The translations under genes were made by a program, and so were the position numbers. From Lucinisca nassula (lineage: Eukaryota; Mollusca; Bivalvia; Lucinida; Lucinidae), in the NCBI GenBank assembly GCA_963580285.1, contig OY757011.1, positions 153,811,245 through 153,875,244 on the forward strand: a DNA stretch of 64,000 nt, in the 5' to 3' direction. The notes under the pieces were generated by a model. It was given only the letters and a program-made list of their open reading frames with translations, had not been told where the DNA came from and searched no databases. Of the stretch, positions 21,421 to 31,055 are shown piece after piece; the stretch's first letter is position 1; each line of letters opens with the position of its first letter.

Positions 21421-21680
21421 GTGATAACTGAAGGATAGTTCTCGTCAATTCTCCATAAATACCTATGTTGTGGGTATTCATTAGAACCGCCTCGGCGCTA
21501 ATGAATACCCACAACATAGGTTTACATGGAGAAATAAAGAAAACTATCTTTCAGTTACCACAAAATGGCATTCTTATATGTTACTATGGTGACGATATGA
21601 GTACCCCACCCCCTCAGTAGCTCGGACTAACCCTGTCTCGAACCAATTTGCGTAATCCTAAAGGTGTTTGAGCGCACTCA
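21421..21680. mobile_element. MITE-C-like palindromic element
   Basis: The arms AACTGAAGGATAGTT..CCTATGTTGTGGGTATTCAT and ATGAATACCCACAACATAGG..AACTATCTTTCAGTT flank a CCGCCTCGGCG centre. The right side ends with TCGAACC-type sequence as in MITE-C. It uses the central module of MITE-A/B. Confidence 0.7.
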
Positions 21681-21837
21681 TCCTGCTATTATGGTCCAAA
21701 GTAGAAGGTCGCTACTTACATTTTACAACAGAAACCCGTAACCACGTTACAATACTCAACCCAAATATTTTGTAAGGCTAACTGGTGTCCCTTACAATAT
21801 CACAAGGCTAGACTTGCATGAATTTCATATTACTTAC

Positions 21838-21927
21838 CCATAATTGCGAAGGAGGTACGTTGCGTCTCGTCCAACTTGTCATCCCCGCTCCCAAGATTGC
21901 CATAGGCTTGACAGAACTTGGCACCAA
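21838..21927 (-). CDS. calcium channel gamma / TARP-like protein, extracellular-loop exon
   Basis: A 90-nt exon with acceptor TTTTTCTTGCAG and donor GTAAGT (minus strand), phase 1 at both ends. It encodes GAKFCQAYGNLGSGDDKLDE then TQRTSFAIM and joins through a split GAA codon to AIRVAAMFP. It corresponds to the variable second half of the large extracellular loop. The single cysteine fits the second conserved loop cysteine. The upstream exon with TM1 and the GLW..C signature was not found up to 64 kb. Confidence 0.82.
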
Positions 21928-22280
21928 CTGCAAGAAAAACGATTAGTTTAATCCGTGGCGCTCCATTACGATAAAAACCTTCGCAGCTATGCACTGCCCG
22001 CGACCAATGAAAACCAGAGACTTTCTAAATAACATAGAATTGACTAATAACACTGTTTCTTCAGAACTGATATAAAGTCGGCTTGATAGTAGAGCACTAA
22101 CCAAAACTGGCCTTATCGTCCAATATTAACGAGCCGCGCAATACAGCCAGGGCCCAGTTGTTCAAAACTAACCACGTCGTTCGTCAACGTATCGTGGAAA
22201 CTAATATTTTGCTGAAAAAAAAATGTTAGCAGCTTTTGCATTTACAATTAATTTAATTACGTTTTTGTATGTATTGATAC

Positions 22281-22527
22281 TGGCCCCGCCCTTCGGGGCT
22301 TGGAGAAATAGATTGGGCTGCATTGTGCTTCCACGCAGGGATGAAAAAACTGGTAAACCGCTTAGAATGTCTCAGCCTGCCCAGGCAAAGTGGTGCGAAA
22401 CGAACCGTTCATGCATAGTTTGTGTGGGCGGTAGGGCTTGCGGAGTCTTTTCATCTCAATGTCGGGTAAAAGTCTCACAAAATTGGAAGCAACTTCTTCA
22501 ATAAAACCTCAATTCAAACAAACAAAT
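22281..22527 (+). mobile_element. SINE-4 copy
   Basis: Starts GGCCCCGCCCTTCGGGGCTT with GAAATAGATTGGGCTGCAT. It contains CCCAGGCAAAGTGGTGCGA and ends AATTCAAACAAACAAATC. The central GACGTTAAAC block is deleted. Confidence 0.85.
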
Positions 22528-22597
22528 CGAATACATCTTGTCTACGTTTCAGTATGTTTTACTACTTTATTGCTAGGCTTTTTTTGCTACGTATATG

Positions 22598-22598
22598 T

Positions 22599-22622
<24 letters not shown>
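22598..22622. repeat. poly-T tract
   Basis: Homopolymer of about 25 T. Confidence 0.95.
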
Positions 22623-22629
<7 letters not shown>

Positions 22630-22772
22630 CAAACAAGCGTAGCATGGTATATATAGTCGTATGAAATAGGATTTTTACTACGTTTTACTACACATGTTGC
22701 CGTTTCGCTAAGTTTAAAACCGTAGTAAAACCTAGCCCTCAATACGTAATAGTGAGGGGACTGTGGGAATAT

Positions 22773-22995
22773 CTTCAGGGGAGGCAACTCCTACAAAAAT
22801 ATTTTGTCTCTCATGTCAACAGTGGTCAATTCTTAAAGGAAAGAATTTGCTCCTGAGGAGCAAATTCTTTCCTTTAAGAGTAGACGCCTTTTTCGGTGGG
22901 ACTGGGCCTTCTGAAAACTGAACAGGAAGTCCCGAAAGTTATCTCCCTTTGAAAAGTGGCGGAAAAATCTACCAGGTGTTCCCATTCCCCTTAAA
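22773..22995. mobile_element. type G element with 47-bp palindrome
   Basis: Outer parts CTTCAGGGGAGGCAACTCC and GTTATCTCCCTTTGAAAAGT..CCATTCCCCTTAA. The core arms 22832-22854 and 22856-22878 (CTTAAAGGAAAGAATTTGCT + CCT) are perfect complements around one base. Relatives lie at 36486-36640 and 51998-52225. Confidence 0.78.
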
Positions 22996-23072
22996 GTAGC
23001 TTCATTGGAAGTCACTTTTGGTCTCTTTTTTTCCTTTTCGTGTTATTTATCATACATGTACCTGAAACTATT

Positions 23073-23453
23073 CTATTGCGATAATCAAAACCCTTTTGAC
23101 ATTTCTAAAACGGTTATATTTCTTATATAAAATGTGATGTTTTTCTTATTTACAGCCAAAACATAAGATTTTGGTAACAATCTATGTCTTGGAGCAGAAA
23201 TGAGAAAACTCTATACATCAGGTGAACGAGTCCGTAAAATGAAAGATGCCACCCACCAACTCCAAACCCGATTTATATAGAGCAAACTTAGGTTTACGGG
23301 GGTATACATTATTTTTTTTTTCTTATTTCTGCTCCAACACTTGGTTGTGGGCGCCCACAACCTATGTTTGCAGTACCTTCAGAAATTCAGAAAAGTAGCC
23401 ATTTTGGAGATGTGGAAAAATGCACTATGTCGAACGAGTGTGTTATCGTAATG
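23073..23453. mobile_element. two decayed MITE-A copies
   Basis: The first copy (to about 23220) has TATTGCGATAATCAAAACCC and ACATAAGATTTTGGTAACAA. The second is reversed and ends CGAACGAGTGTGTTATCGTA + ATG. Confidence 0.65.
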
Positions 23454-23660
23454 TAAACTCCAGTTTTCTCCATATAAAGTAGGTTAAGGGGGATCTTCAT
23501 TATCTAAATGTCTTCATCTTAGTCGACTTTTTTCAGGGACGAGGTAATCCGGTAATCATAATTATACGTCATTGCTCCTGTTATCTCCCATGCTTATTTG
23601 AAAAAAGAATTGAACATGTTTTGTAATGGACGATCAAAGTACTGACAGAAATCATGATTG

Positions 23661-23965
23661 TTTTTTTTTTTTTTTTGTATTGGATTTAAAGGCCCAATCC
23701 ACACTATTTAGGTCATATTGAGCCGGTCAGTTCACCTATCCACACGTTTCCTGTGCAGGCTTATACTTAAGCGGTTAACCAGGATAGTGCACATTCTTTC
23801 ACCAGAAACTGACAACTAGCCATCTTGACTCAGCGGAAGGGAAAGAATAACCGTAGAAAAGAGTTCATGATCAATCTCCACGAAAGAATGTTGCCACCCA
23901 GCAGGTATCGAACCCGCGTCCTCCTGATCACCAGTCTGACGAGTATCGTACTGAGCTTCTCCGAG
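23661..23965 (-). mobile_element. SINE-3 copy
   Basis: Full body and decayed head (GCAGGTATCGAACCCGCGTC ... CGTACTGAGCTTC), with a poly-T at its 3' end on the plus strand. Confidence 0.88.
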
Positions 23966-24008
23966 TGGAGGCTAGAAATATGGTCTTGCACCTAATATTT
24001 ATTCCTTT

Positions 24009-24092
24009 AACCCTTAAATTGCTATTCTGTTAAGTAGATAGTGAACACCCTGATCAGACGCCGCATTGTGTGGAGTCTAATCTTGGTCTACA
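24009..24092. mobile_element. type D fragment
   Basis: AACCCTTAAATTGC, then CCTGATCAGACGCCGCATTG / TGGAGTCTAATCTTGGTCTA. Confidence 0.6.
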
Positions 24093-24116
24093 CTGTATCA
24101 TATATTGATTTACCAT

Positions 24117-24251
24117 CATGTCAACAAGTCCACTAAATGAACACCCCCTATAATTCCCACTGTATGTAGAGAAAACTGGGGTTTACAGGGGTATACTTTA
24201 TTTTCTTATTTTTGCCTCAATGCATAGGTTGTTGGTACTCGCTCGTTAGAC
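24117..24251 (-). mobile_element. left half of a MITE-A copy
   Basis: Runs CATCATGTCAACAAGTCCAC ... GGTTGTTGGTACTCG..CGTTAGA and stops exactly at the middle of the central hairpin. The other half is at 29367-29494. Confidence 0.8.
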
Positions 24252-24299
24252 ATGTTGAACTTTTTCCTTCATTCGCCGGAAATTACCGAGTTGAATATC

Positions 24300-25080
24300 G
24301 ATTTCCGTAGGAAATCGGCAGTTAAAGTTACCTGTATATTTTGAAGGTTTTTTATATTAAAATTATGAAGGAAAAAAATCTTAACTCCTCGTATCTTATT
24401 TATCCTTAACACTAGAAAAAAGTCACTGTTATCCTCATGTAAGAAAATTATTCAGTTTTTATTTGGTGCATTTCAAAGTGATGAATAATTAATTCTTATT
24501 GCTTCCATCTGCAATTTAATGTCATGCCTATATGCTCCATAGACGGCAATGTATTTAAAAAAAAAAACGTTCAGATTTCCATGTTTGGTTGCCAATAGTA
24601 AATAGAAATGATTTGTTTGGAATTAAGTCACTGTTATATACTGTTAGACTGTTGTTCAAAGTTTACGATGATATAAAGTTTTTTTCTATTGAAAAATGAT
24701 AAATTGCTTCCCCGAGAGCTTAAATATCGTTTATAAGCTGTTTTTCAGTACTGCAGTTCATGATGCGAAAATCGCTAAGTCCACATTATATGTACCAGAA
24801 ATCGTATCAAACCTGTAAAGCTTTTTTTTTTTTATTAATTTTGTAATTACTAGTAATAAACAACATGCGGATAATGTACTTGATACAGTGGTTATATTTC
24901 TCGGATTTCTTTATTTTATTTTGTCTCAGTTTTGTTACATTTATGTTTTCATTCATTATGTATGGGCGGCAAATATGTCAAAAAGGACAAAAATAGTCGA
25001 AATCATTAACTGTGAAATGGCGATTAAATGGCGATTAAAACCACCATGAAAAGTTAATTGGCAGTCTGAAGCCAGTGATC
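24300..25080. other. unique AT-rich interior, no gene seen
   Basis: Apart from a subterminal palindrome (CGATTTCCGTAGGAAATCG at 24299-24317) nothing is recognisable. No open frame is worth calling. Confidence 0.4.
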
Positions 25081-25084
25081 GATT

Positions 25085-25218
25085 TTGTTTGTTTGTTTGT
25101 ATTGGAGTTTAACGGCCCAATCAACACTATTTAGGTCAGTTTTGAGCCGGTGAGTTTACCTGTCTACACTTTTCCTGAGCAAGCTTATACGTAAGCGGTT
25201 AACCAGTACAGTGCACAT
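25085..25218 (-). mobile_element. SINE-3 copy, 5'-truncated
   Basis: TTGTTTGTATTGGAGTTTAA..GAGCCGGTGAGTTTACC to CAGTGCACATTC, then an abrupt switch to a MITE-B scrap (25220-25275). Confidence 0.85.
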
Positions 25219-25329
25219 TCGCCTCATCGAGGGGGTTCAAACGAGCACCAACAATCTATGTTTTGTGCAGAACAAAACACTGTTTGCTATTCTGTTAATT
25301 TCTGTTAATGAGTTTCAACTCTGTCTGTC

Positions 25330-25425
25330 CGCACAGTTACTTTGCAAACAGTGTAGAGCATGGTGCGACTGCTCAGGATGAGCCGTCTTTTCTCCAGATC
25401 TACACTGTTTGCCATTCGGTTGATG
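25330..25425. mobile_element. type D fragment
   Basis: GCAAACAGTGTAGAGCATGG ... CTCCAGATCTACACTGTTTG with a central GCTCAGGATGAGC stem. Confidence 0.6.
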
Positions 25426-25471
25426 ACTTAGACTAAACCACCGTCAATAAAAATGGAATTGTCTAAATTCA

Positions 25472-25842
25472 CATTACGAAATCATGCCTATACTGACAAA
25501 TTTTATCACAAAAAAAAAAAATGAAAATGTTTAGATAGAAAATTCTGCTATTTTTCATACTTCTGTTCCAAAAATAGATTATAGGAACTCGTCAGAGCCG
25601 CCTCGGTGAGGCAGTTCTAACGAGTATCCACAATCTTTGTTTTGATCAAAAATAAGAAAAAATAATGTATACTACTATAAACCCCAGTTTTACTGTATAA
25701 AACTTATTTATCTTCACTGCAGCTGATTTGAGGTTTTAGAGTAACAGTCAAATAAATAATGTATACCCCTATAAACCCCAGTTGTACTATATTAAAGTAG
25801 GGTACACGTGGGTCAGAATTATATAGGTGTGTTATCGTGATG
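25472..25842 (-). mobile_element. MITE-B copy with internal duplication
   Basis: CATTACGAAATCATGCCTAT to GTGTGTTATCGTGATG. The segment AATAATGTATACYMCTATAA + ACCCCAGTT occurs twice (near 25665 and 25757). Confidence 0.82.
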
Positions 25843-25984
25843 ACGAAGTTAACAAACGTGCTTTAATTTAACAATGAGTTGGCGCGTGCCCGTCGTCCCC
25901 CACTATGTGTTACTCTTTAAAGTGTCAATCACGTGTAACCCTTAAAGTGCCAATCATAATATTGAAGATAACAATTTGATTAAT

Positions 25985-25988
25985 TAAA

Positions 25989-26020
<32 letters not shown>

Positions 26021-26025
26021 AGTAA
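25985..26025. repeat. (AAAT)n microsatellite
   Basis: Pure AAAT tetranucleotides. Three similar runs lie at 27420-27494, 27668-27702 and 28645-28672, each near a CTTAAAGTGTCAATCAT-type block. Confidence 0.95.
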
Positions 26026-26104
26026 CAGTCTCATCATTGTTCACTTTTTGTGATTGATTTGATAGACAATTTTTGTGGTGTCTTGATTTGTGTACAGTTT
26101 TATT

Positions 26105-27052
26105 GATTCCAGGACATTTGCCCCCCAGGACATTTGCCCCCCAATGAATGAATCTAAAAATGGACATTTGCCCCCCAGTTGAAAATGTGACCCGGACATT
26201 TGCCCCCCAGAGCTTATTTTTGGAATGGACATCTGCCCCCCAGTGCTTATTTTATAGGCGGACATTTGCCCCCCCCCCCCACTGCTTATTTCAGAAAGGG
26301 ACATTTGCCCCCCAGATAGACCAGGGCTAACAAAAAGGAGGAAAACAATGTATTTATTGGTTTATTATCATCACAAATACAAAATGTTAAGCAAAAAATT
26401 ACTCCATCTATATAAATATGAATCCCATAATAACCTGCTGTTATGGACAACCCCTACATTAGAAAGCAGTATGGATCCCAATCAGATGCCATATCTGATG
26501 GGGATCTATACTGTTTGTCATGCAATCTGTTCAGTTAACAAAAATATACAAAGAATCCGATGGTTAATAGTCAACAGTTGGAGATGCTTAATTTATTCAG
26601 CAGGAAAAGGGTTAAGCAAGTCAGCTACAGAACCATATATTGAGTTTCTGCCTTACTGAGGGTCCAGTGTCAGACGCCTATACTCAAGTGGTTTTTACAC
26701 TGGATACACTGATGGTTAATTCTTGAAGAAATTGAAATGATCTTGAATCGGCTGTAAAACTTTAACCAAAACGTAATCATGTATCAAAATTATGTAGCTA
26801 TATACAAGTCTGTGTAATGAATATCCTAGTCTAGCCAGGTGGGAGGGGGGGGGGGCAAATGTCCCTTTCTGAAATAAGCAGTGGGGGGGCAATTGTCCAC
26901 CTGTAAAATAAGCACTGGGGGGCAGATGTCCATACCAAAAATAAGCTCTGTGGGGCAAATGTCCAGGTCGCATTTTCAACTGGGGGGCAAATGTCCATTT
27001 TTAGATTAAGTCATTGGGGGGCAAACGTCCTGGGGGGCTAACGTCCGGAGAC
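26105..27052. mobile_element. foldback element with GGACATTTGCCCCCCAG arms
   Basis: Arms of about 210 bp (26105-26320 and 26835-27052) are inverted copies of each other with few differences. Each arm is built of seven or eight spaced repeats of GGACATTTGCCCCCCAG. The ends read GATTCC and GGAGAC. Both sides carry the same 10 bases, CAGTTTTATT (26095-26104 and 27053-27062), a target duplication. The arms read as open frames rich in GGQMS, but only because of the repeat. The middle holds a D2 element. Confidence 0.85.
26431..26614. mobile_element. type D2 element inside the foldback element
   Basis: TAACCTGCTGTTATGGACAA ... TTCAGCAGGAAAAGGGTTAA, with core CCCAATCAGATGCC / TCTGATGGGGATC. Confidence 0.75.
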
Positions 27053-27126
27053 CAGTTTTATTAACTCTTAAAGTGTAAATCATAACTAGTGCAGATGACA
27101 TTTTCCAGGTTTTGAGTTGATTAATT

Positions 27127-27366
27127 TCGAAAACACGTCTATTAAAAAATATTGAAAATTTTACCATCAAAAAATGAAAGTATTCAGATAAAAAAAATTG
27201 CTACTTTTCGTATTTCTTCTGGAAACATAAATTGATGGAATCGTTAGTTCCACCTCAGCGAGGCGGTTCTTACGACAAACAACAATACATGTTTTAGCAG
27301 AAATAAGAAAAATAATGATCCATATTTTACTTCATAAAAGTGGGTAATATGGGGTGTTTTTGTGAT
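27127..27366 (-). mobile_element. MITE-B copy, diverged
   Basis: CGAAAACACGTCTATTAAAA ... GGGGTGTTTTTGTGATG with centre CCACCTCAGCGAGGCGGTTC. Confidence 0.78.
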
Positions 27367-27419
27367 GTGATCATAAAACTATTGCAGCCCATTCACATAT
27401 TAATTGCATGCCTCATTTT

Positions 27420-27421
27420 AA

Positions 27422-27492
<71 letters not shown>

Positions 27493-27494
27493 AT
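27420..27494. repeat. (AAAT)n microsatellite
   Basis: About 18 uninterrupted AAAT units. Confidence 0.97.
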
Positions 27495-27727
27495 ATGCCG
27501 TATCTGTAATCACCTTCTGTGACCGACTTTTAAGGCACTTTTTAGATCTTTCTTGAATTCTTAAAGTGTCAACCATAGCTCGACAAAAAACATTTTTCGA
27601 AATTGTGTTAAAATTGTTTAGGACAAACATTACAGCCGATTCAAATATGAGTGAAATGCCCTTTATAATAAATAAATAAATAAATACATAAATAAATAAA
27701 TAGGCTTATCTGTGTTTACACATTATG

Positions 27728-27965
27728 TAACTTTTATGACGTCCTTTCAATTATTCAGGGAATATCTTATACAATATACTGTATATCGGTGTAATGTTAA
27801 CTCTTAAGGTGTCAATCATGACTTGGGAAGACAACATTTTTCAAAATGTGTTTACCTATAAGTTACTTTTTATGGCGTCCTTTAAATTATTCAGGAAACA
27901 TCTTATACAATATACTGTATATCGGTGTAATGTTAACTCTTAAGGTGTCAATTATGACTGCGGCA
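27728..27965. repeat. two tandem 135-bp units
   Basis: TTATACAATATACTGTATAT followed by CGGTGTAATGTTAACTCTTA occurs at 27767 and again 135 bases later. The units differ at scattered sites. Related CTTAAAGTGTCAA blocks occur at 25945, 27068, 27558 and 32291. Confidence 0.8.
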
Positions 27966-27968
27966 GAC

Positions 27969-28235
27969 CATCACGAAAATTTGACCCCCTATAACCCCAC
28001 TTTCATATAGTAAAACTTGGGTTTGCAGGGGTATACATTATTTTTCTTATTTCTTCTTAAAAACAAAGATTGTGGGTACTCGTTAGAACCGCCTCGCCGA
28101 GGCGGTTCTAACGAGTATCCACAATCTATGTCTTGAGCAGAAATAAGAAAAAATATCATTTTTTTTTTCATCTGAAAATTTTCATTTTTGGTGGTAAAAT
28201 TTACAATGTATATGTATAGGCGTGTTTTCGTCATG
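27969..28235 (+). mobile_element. MITE-B copy
   Basis: CATCACGAAAATTTGACCCC ... GGCGTGTTTTCGTCATG. The central hairpin is intact (GAACCGCCTCGCCGAGGCGG). Confidence 0.88.
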
Positions 28236-28282
28236 GAACAAAATTGGTTTTAATGTAAGAACTTTCTCCTCTGAGTTCATCT

Positions 28283-28576
28283 GGGCTCCCGCCCATAGGG
28301 GCTTGAAGAAATATATGGGCTGCATGATGCTTCCACGCAGAGCTGAATCCGGCCCGCACAATAGTACTGGTAAACCGCTTAGAGGATCTAAGCCTGCATG
28401 TCCAGGAACCGCGGTGCGAGGCGGATGCTAATAAACCCTATTTGGCGACAGGGCTTGAGATTTCAATTCATCTCAATGTCGGGTAAAAGTCCCACAAAAT
28501 TGTAAGCAACGTCTCCAAAATGACCGTTACCGTGTTGACGTGGACGTTAAACCTCAAATCAAACAAACAAACAAAA
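28283..28576 (+). mobile_element. SINE-4, full length with 13-bp TSD
   Basis: A 294-bp unit starting GGGCTCCCGCCCATAGGGGC and ending in (AAAC)n, bracketed by TCTGAGTTCATCT at 28270-28282 and 28577-28589. Order: GGGCTTGAAGAAATA head, GCTTCCACGCAGAGCTGAA, GGTAAACCGCTTAGAGGATC, TCAATGTCGGGTAAAAGTCC, then the GACGTTAAAC tail domain. The head is not an obvious tRNA. The TSD proves retroposition of exactly this unit. Confidence 0.93.
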
Positions 28577-28837
28577 TCTGAGTTCATCTTGATCGAGTCT
28601 TATAGGCGTGTGTTCGTGATTGGCTAACAATATTTTTCATGGCGTTATTTATTTAAATAAATAAATAAAATAAATGCATAAAAAGATCGGAGTCAAGAGA
28701 TTTCACGTATCATATTTGACCTTAATCCTTATTTAAAATCACTGGACAAGAGACTGACAAGAGATATAGACCCAATATTCTACATGTCAAAAAAAAAAAA
28801 AAATAAATAATAATAAAAAAACAACAACAACAAAAAA

Positions 28838-29038
28838 AAACTACTACTACTACTAATAATAATAATAATATTGATAATTATTATTATTATTATTATATTT
28901 TTTTTATTAAGCAATTCTACATAATGTAGCTCTAAAAAAAACACTACTACTACTAATAATAATAATAATAATATTGATAATTATTATAATTATTATTATG
29001 TTTTTTTTTTATTAAGCAATTCTACATAATGTAGCTCT
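28838..29038. repeat. tandem duplication of ACT/AAT-rich ~100-bp unit
   Basis: Two units share (ACT)n-(AAT)n, ATATTGATAATTATTAT, and TTAAGCAATTCTACATAATG + TAGCTCT. The (AAT)n and (ATT)n parts can fold on each other. Confidence 0.85.
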
Positions 29039-29366
29039 TCAATATGTTAAATATGTTCGTTCATACTAGATGGCTCGAAATGAAAAGGCATGGTTGTTAC
29101 TTCAAGAAGTTCTTTTTCACATTTAGATAGCCTTAATTTGAGCACTAGCGCTCCTTTGAATACCTACAGGTAGATCAAAGTGTCATATCTGCAGATATAT
29201 GATTACTGATTCCCTGAGGTCAGCGACTAGAGAAAAAATATTGGCTATTCTGTACCTTGATCCCAGTGGTGTACAGGGAGATAACTCGAATATCTCGCCC
29301 AGATAGGTTTTAACGGAAATTCACGACTTATTCCGATCGCCGCCTATGAAGGAAAAAGTTCGGTAT

Positions 29367-29494
29367 GACCGCCTTAATGAGGTGGTTCTAACGAGCACCC
29401 ACAGCCTATGTTTTGGGTATAAATAAGAAAAATATCGCAGCTTTTCTCCAGAAAAGTAATAATTTTGAAAGAATACGGACGTGTTATCATAATG
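29367..29494 (-). mobile_element. right half of the split MITE-A copy
   Basis: Starts ACCGCCTTAATGAGGTGGTT, the second half of a central hairpin, and ends CGGACGTGTTATCATAATG. It completes 24117-24251 in the same orientation. Confidence 0.8.
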
Positions 29495-29640
29495 CCAATT
29501 TAATATTGAAAGATTGCGGGTTCTTTACTTTCATTGCGCCTTGTTTATTCTTAATTTGCGCGCGGTTAAACTTCATTGGTCAGTGACAATCACGTGGCCA
29601 AAAGCAGTGAACAATCGACCAAAAATAGCCAAATCGAAAT

Positions 29641-29878
29641 GAGCCAGCGCACGACAAAACCTACAATAAGACATGTGCGCCCATTGAAAACTCAGATCAG
29701 CCTGCGCATCCATATAATCTAACCAGAGACTTCTCTTGTTGCATGGAGAGGCATTGGGCCTATAGCTATCCTTAGAGCGCACAACGAAGACTCTGATCAG
29801 ATTGCGCGGATGCGCAGGCTGATTTGAGTCTTCGTTGGGCGCACATGTCTTATTGTAGGTTTTGTCATGCGCTGACTC
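29641..29878. mobile_element. 238-bp MITE with long arms (GAGCCAGCGC ends)
   Basis: GAGCCAGCGCACGACAAAAC + CTACAATAAGACATGTGCGC is mirrored by GCGCACATGTCTTATTGTAG + GTTTTGTCATGCGCTGACTC. An inner pair ATCAGCCTGCGCATCC / GGATGCGCAGGCTGAT also pairs. Single copy in this window. Confidence 0.82.
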
Positions 29879-30285
29879 AATTAGAATGTTTCACAAATTC
29901 GAGTTGTAGTGTGCTTCATGGATTTCAAAACTGTACTGACATATAAATACAATGTAATAATAAAGTAGGGGAAAACAACTACTTCTATTTAAATAATTAT
30001 TTTAGGGGGTGGGAGGATTTTTCACATTCGGGACGTTTCCCACTCGTTACAGCCATGCCCGATCACAAGGCAGTCAAGATAAACAATTTTGAGAAAAACA
30101 TTTTTGACACACTTGTAAAAAATCGCTAGGGAAATTAATCAATGTCATGTTTACAAATCAGGTTCATTGTATGCATGTATTATACATGGAAACATTTCAA
30201 TTTGTAAGGATCCTTCAAGTCTTAAAGTCGGTCACTCGGTTTATTCCAGGATAAATTGGATATCATATCTCGGCAATTTACATGA
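29879..30285. other. no recognisable feature
   Basis: Unique-looking sequence between two MITEs. No exon seen on either strand. Confidence 0.4.
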
Positions 30286-30633
30286 ACAGTCGAACTTCAA
30301 TGGCTCGAACACCTTTGGGACCTCGAAAATCTGTTCGAGTCAGGGGTAGTTCGAGCCACTGATGTTACTGTCAGGAGGCATAGCGAGATACTTTTAGACA
30401 TCTTTTCGGTCTTCTATAATGAATATGTATGCTGTGTGTACTCATTAGAATCGCCTCATTGAGGCGATTCTAATGCGTACACACAGCATACATTTGCAAG
30501 ATAAAAAACTAAAATCTCCTTAATTATCCCCCACTATTTCTTATGTAGAGGATTTCGCCAGGGGCTCAAGAATGGGTTCGACTAATCCATGGTAAACGAG
30601 CCATCGGTGTTCGAGCCATCGAAGTTTTACTGT
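30286..30633. mobile_element. MITE-C copy, full length
   Basis: ACAGTCGAACTTCAATGGCT ... CATCGAAGTTTTACTGT. It differs from 15597-15945 at only a modest number of sites over 348 bp. The central hairpin is GAATCGCCTCATTGAGGCGA. Confidence 0.88.
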
Positions 30634-30691
30634 GTTTTTTTCAGAATCAGATTCCTGCTTTGTGCGTTGAATTCCATCTGTTAAAATTTGT

Positions 30692-30898
30692 CATCACGTT
30701 AACAAGTCCGTTAAATGAACACCACCGCCCCATTTTTATAGCGAAAATTGGAATTTACAAGGGTATATTTTTCTTATTCCTTCTCTTAACGAGTTCCCGC
30801 GACCTATGTTTGTATTAAAAATAAGCAACGTATCAGAAATGGTCACCAGAAAAATAACCCTAATGAAGGAATGCATCAGGTCACACGGGTGTGTTATG
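30692..30898 (-). mobile_element. MITE-A copy lacking the central hairpin
   Basis: CATCACGTTAACAAGTCCGT ... CACACGGGTGTGTTATG. Only TCTTAACGAGTTCCCGCGAC remains of the centre. Confidence 0.78.
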
Positions 30899-30954
30899 TT
30901 TTTTTTTTTTTTATTATTATTATTATTGTTTTGTTTTGTTTTTGTTTTATTTTT

Positions 30955-31000
30955 TATTTGATGTTTTACGTCCCCGCCAACACGGTATAGGTCAAACAAA
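30955..31000 (-). mobile_element. SINE-4 tail fragment
   Basis: TTGATGTTTTACGTCCCCGC CAACACGGTATAGGTCA behind a T-rich low-complexity stretch. Confidence 0.6.
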
Positions 31001-31055
31001 CACAATTAAATAACTAAATAGTAAGGTCTTTAATCGTTAATCACTGAAAAATACC

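Larger units (their letters stand above)
24252..29366. mobile_element. 5.1 kb inserted element with matching ends
   Basis: The left end ATGTTGAACTTTTTCCTTCAT (split here: ATGTTGAAC, TTTTTCCTTCAT) is mirrored at the right by ATGAAGGAAAAAGTTC, GGTAT. A GAC triplet borders both sides. The insertion splits one MITE-A copy at its centre. The interior is a patchwork of later insertions, and no transposase frame was recognised. It could also be a non-autonomous derivative of a larger transposon. The unique interior (24300-25080, 29040-29360) is AT-rich. Confidence 0.62.

Noticed and set aside
22223..22504. 93-codon plus-strand frame
   Set aside because: It is almost entirely SINE-4; equivalent frames recur in other copies.
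26041..26330. GGQMS-rich open frames that could look like a repeat protein
   Set aside because: They arise from the GGACATTTGCCCCCCAG ladder of the foldback element, are mirrored in the other arm, and have no start or splice context.
30901..30955. T-rich stretch as a pol III terminator or poly-A relic of a gene
   Set aside because: It is low-complexity DNA between a MITE-A end and a SINE-4 tail, with no linked transcription unit.
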